This document shows positions 8,491-15,207 of a stretch of 15,259 nucleotides of DNA, in pieces. Each line of letters begins with the position of its first letter. Position 1 is the stretch's first letter. Source of the DNA: an uncultured Lentisphaeria bacterium (GTDB taxonomy: Bacteria > Verrucomicrobiota > Lentisphaeria > Victivallales > UBA1829); NCBI GenBank assembly GCA_905197955.1, contig CAJKAR010000065.1, positions 1-15,259 on the forward strand, given 5' to 3'. Made by a program: the position numbers and the translations under genes. Below the pieces are notes generated by a model. That model was not told the origin of the DNA and searched no databases. It saw only the letters and a program-made list of their open reading frames with translations.

Positions 8491-9252
8491 TTAATTGTCA
8501 TTGTTCGGATAATCATAGTCAAAGAAAGGATCATTCGGGTGCTGTGCCTCATAATCCAGAGAGGCCAGATTCTGAGGAGCAGCATGGCCATCGCCCATCA
8601 AATAAATTCCCCATCCGGAGTGACGTTCCAGAGTCTTGACTCTGGTTGCATGTCCTTCTTCCGAGCTGGATCCGAAACTGGAATTTCCACCCGCGCCGGG
8701 CGCCAGACGATAGGCGGTATCCCCTTCTGAATTCGGCAGGGAATCTCCTGTCCACATCATGGAGGAGGGATGACGGATTCTGGAAATCTTTCTGCGGTCG
8801 AGGGCCCCGAATTTGTCATAGGAGGCAAACGAAAGCCTTTCCGGATCAAAAATCGCATTAATGCCGTAATTCACCAGATAAGAGCCGTTGCTCGCCGTGC
8901 TGGAATCGCCGGGACAGCGCAGAATCTTGTATCGTCCGGGCGACTTGTCCGTCGCATACTGAACCGCGTTCCACTCATTCAGAGTCATGCCGGAGGTCAT
9001 CCCCGCATAAAACGCAACGCATCCGTACCAGCGCAGATTGGAAGTCAGCATCGCCCCCGGCCAGATGTCATCAAAATCCGAAGTATAACCCAGCATTGCC
9101 ACATACTGCTGTTTCACATTGGAGGTGCAGCTTGCAGAATGAGCCTTCTTCCGCGCGGACTGAAGCGCCGGCAGAAGCAGTGCGGCAAGGATCGCAATAA
9201 TCGCAATTACAATGAGCAGTTCCAGCAGTGTAAAAATCTTCCGTTTTCTCAT
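8491..9252 (-). CDS. Prepilin-like protein with H-X9-DG domain
   Basis: The 253-residue protein begins with a type IV prepilin/pseudopilin signal: basic MRKRK, then FTLLE (Phe7-Glu11), then a long hydrophobic helix to about residue 30. A prepilin peptidase would cut before Phe7 and methylate it; Glu11 is the conserved Glu+5. The residue before the cut is Ile6 instead of the usual Gly. The C-terminal part has His211 followed by nine residues and Asp221-Gly222, which matches the 'prepilin-type processing-associated H-X9-DG' family found in Planctomycetota, Verrucomicrobiota and Lentisphaerota. Three cysteines (42, 78, 113) may form disulfides. The tail (238-253) is Asp/Asn/Tyr-rich. AAGGAG lies 8 bases before ATG. 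It sits between two carbohydrate-related genes with gaps of 28 and 12 bases, so it is co-transcribed. Function within these loci is not established. Confidence 0.9.
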   Translation of the reverse strand: MRKRKIFTLLELLIVIAIIAILAALLLPALQSARKKAHSASCTSNVKQQYVAMLGYTSDFDDIWPGAMLTSNLRWYGCVAFYAGMTSGMTLNEWNAVQYATDKSPGRYKILRCPGDSSTASNGSYLVNYGINAIFDPERLSFASYDKFGALDRRKISRIRHPSSMMWTGDSLPNSEGDTAYRLAPGAGGNSSFGSSSEEGHATRVKTLERHSGWGIYLMGDGHAAPQNLASLDYEAQHPNDPFFDYDYPNNDN

Positions 9253-9280
9253 TTTCTTACTCCTTTCCTCTCTTGTTTTC

Positions 9281-11302
9281 CTATCCGGACCGAATTCGGG
9301 AATACGGAGCTTCTCCGGGAAGTCCGCGGGAACCGATCATCCATTTCAGATCCGGATAGTTATGCTGTTTCAAACTGTCTCCCCACGGGAAAAAGGGGAT
9401 ATCAGCTTCCACTTCCCCACGCATGAAGGGCAGTTTTGCAACATCCAGCTGATTGGTTTCCAGGATCGGCCAGGGTTCCGTCCGACCGTCAATGGCATGA
9501 GTCTGCACCCCGAAATGCAGCGGGGTGTAACAGATTTCAAACTGAACATCTTTCCGCTTGTAACGCAGAAAACGGTGCGACGCAAGCGTATAGTCCAGCA
9601 CCAGCGCATCCGATTTTTCCCGATGAAACGCCTCCAGCGATTCATACTTCGAACGGGAGTCAATCGTAAAAACAAATCCATTCTGGATATATTCGAGCTC
9701 CTCAGCGGAAAAGGCACGTTCCGGCCCCTCATAATTAATCAGTTCCAGAGCCTCGTAATGATTCATTTTCCGAAATCGAACCGCGGCTTTCCGCGCCAGA
9801 GATGTCGGGAGCAGGGGCTGAATATGGATAAACACCTCTCCGGTCTCAATGGAAACGGGCTGAACTTCCGAAGATTCTCCGCAAGCTCCGGACTGCACAC
9901 GATTCTTTCCAATCACGCTTGCCGTGATCTTTCCGTAGTGAGCAGGGAAAAGCACATCCAGCTTCAGAATTCCGACCTTTTTCCCTTTCAGAAGCTCTAT
10001 CGCCGGAATGGTCGTCAGAAGCGCGGTATTGTTTTTCTGAATCGCATACGCATGAGCAAGACTTTTTACGAACTGTTCATTCCGGTAGGCGCCGTCGGCG
10101 GAAGACTCCATGATTCCCGCGGAAAGCGGGGAGTCGGCGTAGCGATAGAAAACCGTTGCGGCATCACGGAAAGAACGGACCTCCGGAGTACGGCGGTAAG
10201 TCGCATAAAGCTGAAGCGTGGAGTCTCCGGAACAAAGCGGAATATTGACCGTTCCCAGCGAGAAATCCTCCTCCATATAGGAACAGGTATGATATTCTCC
10301 GCATTCTCCGCGAGTGGAACACATGCATTCGGAACGTCCGCGAGTCAGAGCCGGATACTTCCGCTGTTCGATCAGCGAAGCAAGTTCCTCCGGCAAATGA
10401 AATTCGTTGTCCATCAGATCGCAGTATTCCGCCACGGACTGCATGTAATTTCCCTGGAAATGCACCACTTCGGTTCCATCCGGTTCAAAATAGCTTTTCA
10501 TCAGATCCCGCCCGGTCAGTTCCGGCCCGAAGACCAGCCAGAAGAGCGCCTGCAGTGAATGATTGTGTCCTGCGGCGTCGATGGCATACGCCCGGCATTG
10601 CGGCCCCCCGGAGTGCTTTGTTCCAGGATGCCAATGGAGAAGCAGTTCCGTCCAGAGCCGGATCTCGCACTGTTCCGCCAGCTTCCGAACCGCGTCATCT
10701 CCGGCATAGGCGGCGATCTTCGCCAGATTCGAAAGCGTGATCGCCGAATAGGTGGAGGAATTGAATTCACTTTCCCATGCGGAACGCGAAAGAAGTCTGC
10801 GGAACTCGTTCAAATTCCAGACTCCGTGCCGGAAAGCCTTCTCATTTCCGCATTTCCCGCCGCCCAGGATCAGGGCTTTGGTTGACATCATGGGCATATT
10901 GTCATTGCACCCGTGAAACTTGAGGTCGGACTGCGCCGATCCTTCGTAAGTCCGGAACACCTGTTCCGTATGCCAGCGCATCACTTCGCGCGCCGCCGGA
11001 GTCAGCAGAGCATCATATTCCGCCAGCAGTCCGGCAAACAGGTTCGACTGAAACACATTATAACTTTTCCCTCCATACCGGGGATCGTTATAGCGTTCCG
11101 TAATCCGGTTTGCCAGCGCGATATCCTCTTCGGATCCATGAAACAGAGCCGGCAGGATCCATACCGGTTCACGCATCGGCGGATTGAACTGCGGAATCCG
11201 TCCGGAACCATCCGGATTCATCAGAGAAGACAACCCTTTCCGTGCCGCCTCAAAAAATGCATCTCTGCGAGCAATGATCTCTCTTTTTTTTACATACGTC
11301 AT
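9281..11302 (-). CDS. Uncharacterised 673-aa protein, likely carbohydrate-active, cytoplasmic
   Basis: I cannot place this in a named family. The first half (about 1-320) is helical, rich in aromatic, His and Asn residues, with runs such as EFNSSTYSAIT (179-189), LHWHPGTKHSGGPQCRAYAID (222-242, key residues His223, His225, His230) and AAGHNHS (243-249). This is the look of an alpha/alpha-barrel as in heparinase-like lyases or related hydrolases. The second half (about 345-673) is beta-rich. There is no signal peptide, so it probably acts inside the cell on imported sugars. The frame is open upstream to a TTG at 11359, but that TTG is part of the -35 box and the ATG at 11332 overlaps the -10 box. 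The ATG at 11302 has CAGAGGA (11310-11316) 7 bases away and is the start. First gene of the three-gene operon. Confidence 0.8.
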   Translation of the reverse strand: MTYVKKREIIARRDAFFEAARKGLSSLMNPDGSGRIPQFNPPMREPVWILPALFHGSEEDIALANRITERYNDPRYGGKSYNVFQSNLFAGLLAEYDALLTPAAREVMRWHTEQVFRTYEGSAQSDLKFHGCNDNMPMMSTKALILGGGKCGNEKAFRHGVWNLNEFRRLLSRSAWESEFNSSTYSAITLSNLAKIAAYAGDDAVRKLAEQCEIRLWTELLLHWHPGTKHSGGPQCRAYAIDAAGHNHSLQALFWLVFGPELTGRDLMKSYFEPDGTEVVHFQGNYMQSVAEYCDLMDNEFHLPEELASLIEQRKYPALTRGRSECMCSTRGECGEYHTCSYMEEDFSLGTVNIPLCSGDSTLQLYATYRRTPEVRSFRDAATVFYRYADSPLSAGIMESSADGAYRNEQFVKSLAHAYAIQKNNTALLTTIPAIELLKGKKVGILKLDVLFPAHYGKITASVIGKNRVQSGACGESSEVQPVSIETGEVFIHIQPLLPTSLARKAAVRFRKMNHYEALELINYEGPERAFSAEELEYIQNGFVFTIDSRSKYESLEAFHREKSDALVLDYTLASHRFLRYKRKDVQFEICYTPLHFGVQTHAIDGRTEPWPILETNQLDVAKLPFMRGEVEADIPFFPWGDSLKQHNYPDLKWMIGSRGLPGEAPYSRIRSG

Positions 11303-11311
11303 TCCGCAATC

Positions 11312-11352
11312 CTCTGTTTTCTCTATTTTCATTATACAACATTCTCTGTTTT
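11312..11352. repeat. 9-bp direct repeats flanking the operon start region
   Basis: CTCTGTTTT occurs at 11312-11320 and again at 11344-11352, 32 bases apart, about three helical turns on the same DNA face. One copy lies in the promoter spacer, the other covers the ribosome binding site of the first operon gene. They could be binding sites for a regulator. The Shine-Dalgarno function of the second copy offers a simpler reason for part of the match. Confidence 0.35.
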
Positions 11353-11359
11353 TTGTCAA
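11331..11359 (-). promoter_or_regulatory. Exact consensus sigma-70 promoter of the carbohydrate operon
   Basis: On the minus strand TTGACA (11354-11359) and TATAAT (11331-11336) are both perfect and separated by exactly 17 bases (11337-11353). Transcription should start near 11324, giving a leader of about 22 bases before the ATG at 11302. The spacer contains the inverted repeat AACA-N5-TGTT (11338-11350), a possible repressor site. Such a strong promoter for a catabolic operon implies tight repression, plausibly by the divergent GntR-type regulator. Confidence 0.88.
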
Positions 11360-11409
11360 TCCCCTAAACTGATCTTTTTTGAAATAAATATTAACTTATT
11401 AACAAAAAT

Positions 11410-11431
11410 AAATATCTATTAAATATCTATT
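11410..11431. repeat. Perfect tandem 11-bp repeat between divergent promoters
   Basis: AAATATCTATT is present twice with no gap (11410-11420, 11421-11431); a related ATATCTTT occurs at 11441-11448 inside the regulator's promoter. The 11-bp period is one helical turn. It lies in the AT-rich middle of the shared control region 11303-11475, upstream of both promoters, and could bind a regulator or bend DNA. Confidence 0.5.
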
Positions 11432-11437
11432 ACCCTC

Positions 11438-11465
11438 TTGATATCTTTCAGAGAAATGCTATATT
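11438..11465 (+). promoter_or_regulatory. Candidate promoter of the GntR-type regulator
   Basis: TTGATA (11438-11443) and TATATT (11460-11465) each match consensus at 5 of 6 positions and are 16 bases apart. Transcription would begin near 11472, only a few bases before the ATG at 11476, so the mRNA would be nearly leaderless. No Shine-Dalgarno sequence precedes that ATG, which agrees. Confidence 0.55.
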
Positions 11466-11475
11466 CTCTTTTATT

Positions 11476-12657
11476 ATGAAAGAACTGAATGAAAACACAC
11501 TGAAAAATTATAAGAGCGGTCCTCTGTATGCGAGAGTCCGGGATCTGCTGATAGATTACATTGCGGAACTGCCTCCGGAAAAGGAGTACCTTCCCTATGA
11601 ATATGAAATGGAAGAATCTCTGAAGGTCAGCCGTCAGAGTATCCGTCATGCTCTCCAGGAGCTTCGTTCCGCGGGGATGCTGGAAACGATCCGGAACCGC
11701 GGCAGCCGGATTCTGCTCCGGAGAATGCCTGGTGTTTCCATACAAGAGAATTCTCTGGACAAGCAGGTCGTGGCTCAGCTTTTTCTCAGCGATCAGGAAG
11801 ACGAGGCTCGTACAGAATACTGGTCATGGAATCTGGCTTCCGAAATTGAAAAACGCTTGAACGCCCGCAATGCGACTCTGGAACTCTTCAATATGCGTTC
11901 TGCCCAGTACCGGGAAAATCCAGAGGAAGTTCTTGCCCGTCTAAAGAGCCGGAAAGTGCGGGTGGCAATCGTTCAATTTCATAAACGATTCCATCCCTTT
12001 TCCTGGCCGGCCCGCCTTCAGGAAGCAGGAATCAAACCCATTGTGGTGTTTTTGAGTTCGGAAGATTTCCGGCAGAATTTCTGTTTCTGCTCCCCCGGAG
12101 TGGATACCATCACCGTAAACCACGAGGAAGCACTTCTTCATAAACTGGAGTACAGTTTCCGAAATGCCGGAAAACTCTACTACATCGTCCATCCGGCGGA
12201 TCTGGACTGGGCAAAAAGCCGGATCGACGTTCTCCGATATTTTGCAGAAACCTATTCCATTCCCCTGGAGTGTCTTGCAGAAGGCAAGGAACGCAAGATT
12301 GATACGGGTCAGGTAAGACAACAAACCGGATATAAAATTTTTAAAAAATATGCCGGCCTTATTCCTCCGGAGGAACATTCCGTTTTCTTTGCCGCCAATG
12401 ACGATTACGCAATCGGAATTCTGGACGCCATCCGGGAGCTCCATCTGCAGACCCGTAAGTTTCAGCTTATCGGCTATGACAACTTTCTACAGAACCGCAG
12501 TACCGGAATCAGCACCTTTGACTACAATGTAAGTTCCATGGCGGACGCCGCCCTCGAATTGATCGAAACAGCCATCCGGCATCCGGAAGAGAGCCGCAAT
12601 CATTCGACGGGAAAATTCATCCGTCCCACTTACATCCGCCGTCAGACTGCAGACTAA
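11476..12657 (+). CDS. GntR-type transcription regulator with LacI/PBP-like sensor domain
   Basis: The 393-residue protein joins an N-terminal GntR winged helix-turn-helix (about 15-82; GPLYARVRDLL, recognition helix VSRQSIRHALQEL at 51-63, wing GSRILL) to a periplasmic-binding-protein-like ligand domain (about 97-390; FFAANDDYAIGILDAI at 304-319, LIGYDNF at 331-337). This is the layout of AraR, the arabinose repressor of Bacillus, so a sugar or sugar derivative is the likely ligand. It is divergent from the three-gene carbohydrate operon and probably represses it and itself. There is no ribosome binding site and no alternative start before the DNA-binding domain; the predicted promoter puts the mRNA start next to the ATG. 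The ligand cannot be named from sequence. Confidence 0.88.
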   Translation: MKELNENTLKNYKSGPLYARVRDLLIDYIAELPPEKEYLPYEYEMEESLKVSRQSIRHALQELRSAGMLETIRNRGSRILLRRMPGVSIQENSLDKQVVAQLFLSDQEDEARTEYWSWNLASEIEKRLNARNATLELFNMRSAQYRENPEEVLARLKSRKVRVAIVQFHKRFHPFSWPARLQEAGIKPIVVFLSSEDFRQNFCFCSPGVDTITVNHEEALLHKLEYSFRNAGKLYYIVHPADLDWAKSRIDVLRYFAETYSIPLECLAEGKERKIDTGQVRQQTGYKIFKKYAGLIPPEEHSVFFAANDDYAIGILDAIRELHLQTRKFQLIGYDNFLQNRSTGISTFDYNVSSMADAALELIETAIRHPEESRNHSTGKFIRPTYIRRQTAD

Positions 12658-12865
12658 ACGCATCTCACTCCGTCTGCGAGGGCGGGGGACCTCCTCTTCC
12701 CGCTTGAAAACTTTCTCGAAAAAATGCAGGACAATATCGCAAAAACAGACTCTTCTGCTCTGCGGGCGGAAGATTCCGACTTCATCTGCCGGGAAGAAAC
12801 AATCCTCTTCCCTCCTGAAAACGATCTTCTCCCAAAAACTGGACAACCGTACGAAATCAGGCACT
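12658..12865. repeat. Convergent gap with an imperfect direct repeat and a hairpin
   Basis: This 208-base space between two convergent regulators holds TCCTCTTCCC at 12692-12701 and 12803-12812, each followed by a similar stretch (TGAAAAC nearby, GGACAA about 40 bases on), so a unit of roughly 45 bases seems duplicated at a distance of 111. GGGAAGA (12791-12797) and TCTTCCC (12806-12812) form a perfect 7-bp hairpin, and GCGGG/CCCGC flank the first copy. They may act as two-way terminators, but no T-runs follow. I see no credible gene here. Confidence 0.4.
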
Positions 12866-13837
12866 TCAATGCTGCGGACTGTGAAATTCCGCTCGGAAGA
12901 TGTAATGTCCCGGAACCCCTTTTTCAATCCGGTTGAGCAGCAGCTCCGCCACAGCGTTTCCAACCCGACGCGAATTGATCTCGGTATAAGCAATCCGGTC
13001 AAGATGAATCGCCGGCTGATTGAATGCAGCAACCTTGACATCTTCTGGAACTCGGATATCTATTACAGAGAGAAGATTCACAAGTTCCGCTGCATTGTCA
13101 GCACTGTAACAGAGGACTCCATCAGCCTGAGTATCACGGACAAATTTTGCGGCATCCTCCGGATTGACTCCGTCCGGCAGTTCCAACGGTTCCAGTCCAT
13201 AGCGCCGGCAGGCTTCACGATAGCCTTCCCTGCGAACCTGAATACTGATGTGTGTTGTATGAAAGAAAAAACCGAAATGGCCGCTGTAAACAATTTTCCG
13301 GCAGCCGGCTCCGATCAGATATTCCATATTTTTCTGAACGCTTTCAGCATTGTCATAAGCGATCCAGCACTCATCCTCCTCCAGCCGGTCGTTCACCACA
13401 ACAAAGGGGATTCCCGACTCCCGAACGCGCTGAAGCAGCTCCTTGTTCTCTCCGGTAATCATGATAATGCCATCCGTCTGCATCGGAGCAAAGCGCATTT
13501 TACTGTAATTGCCGAAGACCGCGTTGACCGTATATCCCTTTTTATTCAGGATTTCCGTACAAGTGTCCAGAATCATGGAATAACTGCCACCCCAGTTGAA
13601 ATGGAAACCGAAAACCTGAATACTCATGGTCCGGTTCGAACGCAGATGCTTTGCCGCGGCATTCGGGACATAGTTCATCTCCTTTGCGGTATCCAGAATC
13701 AGGCGGCGAACGTTCTCTTTTACGGAGAATCCATCCGAAAATCCGGAGAGGACGCGGCTCACGGTCGAAGCACGCACACCGCATGCCTCCGCGATGTCCG
13801 CCAATCTAACTTTCTTAATGACCTGATGTTTCTGCAT
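12866..13837 (-). CDS. LacI-family transcription regulator
   Basis: The 323-residue product has the LacI helix-turn-helix at its N-terminus (VRLADIAEACGVRASTVSRVL, key residues Asp14, Ala16, Val21, Thr25, Val26, Arg28), the hinge helix region NYVPNAAAKHLRSNRT (55-70) and a sugar-binding periplasmic-protein-like domain to the end (DGIIMITGE 122-130, PFVVVNDR 144-151, ADGVLCYSADNAA 238-250). Length is usual for the family. Members are mostly repressors of sugar-use genes released by a sugar ligand. It lies 82 bases after the secreted duplicated protein on the same strand and converges on the GntR regulator. CGGAAA 6 bases upstream is a modest ribosome site. The likely target is the damaged locus to its right, possibly also itself through the inverted repeat at 13878-13911. 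Confidence 0.92.
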   Translation of the reverse strand: MQKHQVIKKVRLADIAEACGVRASTVSRVLSGFSDGFSVKENVRRLILDTAKEMNYVPNAAAKHLRSNRTMSIQVFGFHFNWGGSYSMILDTCTEILNKKGYTVNAVFGNYSKMRFAPMQTDGIIMITGENKELLQRVRESGIPFVVVNDRLEEDECWIAYDNAESVQKNMEYLIGAGCRKIVYSGHFGFFFHTTHISIQVRREGYREACRRYGLEPLELPDGVNPEDAAKFVRDTQADGVLCYSADNAAELVNLLSVIDIRVPEDVKVAAFNQPAIHLDRIAYTEINSRRVGNAVAELLLNRIEKGVPGHYIFRAEFHSPQH

Positions 13838-13877
13838 TCCTGTTTCCGTTGCTGAAAAAGATTTTTATTCTATATAA

Positions 13878-13911
13878 TTTGTCCTTTTTTTTCTGAAAAA
13901 CAAGGGACAAA
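13878..13911. promoter_or_regulatory. Inverted repeat between the duplicated protein gene and lacI-type gene
   Basis: TTTGTCC (13878-13884) and GGACAAA (13905-13911) are perfect 7-bp arms, with a second inner pairing of T- and A-rich arms around CTG. It starts 8 bases past the stop codon of the secreted protein gene and lies upstream of the LacI-family gene. It could be a transcription terminator/attenuating hairpin for the former, or an operator for the latter. No T-run directly follows, so neither use is proven. Confidence 0.45.
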
Positions 13912-13919
13912 CTCTCTTT

Positions 13920-14861
13920 TCAGCGGAATTCCTGAACGGTCAGCTTGATATCCTTGAATTCGACCGTCCCGGAAATCCCGAAATTAGCGGGTTCAAAATT
14001 CAGTCCGCGCGCTCCTTCGGGGATTTCATACACGCGGGAGCAGTCCCGCCACTGCGTGGTGCCGGACATGTGGAAAATATCCGGCCAGGGTCCGACCGCT
14101 TTGGCTCCCTGATAGAAACGGAGTCCAAGCCGGGCATCCTTCCAGTCTGCATCGCCGTTTCTGACGCCCTCGGTACGCATTTTCATCTCCAGTTTCAGAG
14201 ACTTCCAGGAGGGTTCGATCGGAATATGGATGATCCGATTTCCGCTGCCTTCGATCCGTACATTCAGGAGTCCCTCTTTCACGGACATCCTGACCGCCCC
14301 CTGCGTCATCCCTTTCTCAGGTACGCCTCCCGGATTCGGAGCCAGAAGAAGATTCGACGGCACCGTGGTCAATGAAAGATTCCGGAACTCGACCGCCCCC
14401 GATTTTCCGAAATGCGCCGGCTCAATCAGAAGAACCGATGCGTTCGCTGGAATCGAATACACCTTGCCGAACGTTTTTTCCCCTGTGGTTCCGGAAACGG
14501 ATATGATTTCAGGCCAGTTTCCGGCACGTTTGCCGGACTGATCCAGAAAACGCATGGCAATTCGTCCGTTCTGCCATCCTTCCTTTCCCGGCGCAAGATT
14601 TGTCGCCTTCATGCTGCCGGAGAGGTAGAGACGGCTTCCGAGATCGGGAGTAATATAAACCGTATATTCCAGAGATCCGGGCGCCTTCAGCGAAACATTG
14701 AGTCCGCCATTTACGACTTTCACCTCACTCTGCTTCGGCACTTTGCGTCCTTCCGGGGTTCCGTTTTCGTTCACATGCGCCAGGAAGAGATTTGTCTTTT
14801 CTCCCGCAAACGTACTCAGAAGCAAAAGGAATGCCCCCATAGAAAAAATCCAGTGATTCAT
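13920..14861 (-). CDS. Secreted protein of two duplicated beta-sandwich-like domains
   Basis: The 313-residue protein has a signal peptide (about 1-20, ending STFAG). The mature part is an internal tandem duplication: repeat 1 about 24-165, repeat 2 about 170-309. Matching pairs include RFLDQSG/RFYQGAK, NWPEIISVSGTT/PWPDIFHMSGTT, KVYSIPANA/RVYEIPEGA, EPAHFGKSGAVEFRNLSLT/EPANFGISGTVEFKDIKLT. Both look like jelly-roll carbohydrate-binding modules; no catalytic domain is present, so it is probably a surface or secreted sugar-binding protein. The frame extends to a GTG at 14885, but that would overlap the previous stop; AAAGGA is 6 bases from the ATG at 14861, which I choose. It follows the truncated hydrolase-type gene by 20 bases, so it was probably its operon partner. 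Confidence 0.82.
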   Translation of the reverse strand: MNHWIFSMGAFLLLLSTFAGEKTNLFLAHVNENGTPEGRKVPKQSEVKVVNGGLNVSLKAPGSLEYTVYITPDLGSRLYLSGSMKATNLAPGKEGWQNGRIAMRFLDQSGKRAGNWPEIISVSGTTGEKTFGKVYSIPANASVLLIEPAHFGKSGAVEFRNLSLTTVPSNLLLAPNPGGVPEKGMTQGAVRMSVKEGLLNVRIEGSGNRIIHIPIEPSWKSLKLEMKMRTEGVRNGDADWKDARLGLRFYQGAKAVGPWPDIFHMSGTTQWRDCSRVYEIPEGARGLNFEPANFGISGTVEFKDIKLTVQEFR

Positions 14862-14881
14862 TGCTGTTCCTTTCCAGTTTT

Positions 14882-15205
14882 TCACCAGTGATAATAACGA
14901 TACGGATCATCTCCGCTGATCGGATCCTGAAGATAGTAGCTGTTCTTCCACGGTTCTTTCTGCGCCTCCGAAGCAAAACGTTCCAGCAGAACCGATTCGG
15001 AAGCAATCCCCGCGTTTCTCAGGATCTGCGACATCAGGAATGCGCGACGCCGGAAACTGCTCCGCAGCCGGAAGAACTTGTTGTAATCCAGCATCCACGG
15101 AGCCACGCCCACGATAACAGCGCTCCCCTTCCCGATCCGCAGAACCGCGATCTCTTTTCCATCAACCGCCGCATAATCCAGACGATGCTGGAAATAGGAG
15201 TCCAT
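14882..15205 (-). pseudogene. C-terminal remnant of a larger glycoside-hydrolase-type protein
   Basis: Only 107 residues are open from the ATG at 15205. The stretch GKGSAVIVGVAPWMLDY followed by RRRAFLMSQILRNAGI, and the end YYLQDP...DDPYRYYHW, look like the extreme C-terminus of large sugar-hydrolase-type proteins (beta-galactosidase/GH2-like proteins of this bacterial group often end so; recalled from family knowledge, not searched). There is no ribosome binding site, an in-frame TGA lies 21 bases before the ATG, and no catalytic or signal sequence is present. The upstream sequence does not continue the frame. I read this as a gene cut by an insertion or frameshift. A genuine small protein is the less likely alternative. 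Confidence 0.55.
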
Positions 15206-15207
15206 AT

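Noticed and set aside
9212..10558. A 448-codon open frame on the plus strand opposite the 673-aa gene
   Set aside because: It is antisense and crosses a gene border; no domain or ribosome site supports it.
12724..12936. A 70-codon plus-strand open frame starting in the convergent gap
   Set aside because: It runs into the antisense of the LacI-family gene, has no good ribosome site and lies over repeats; composition does not look coding.
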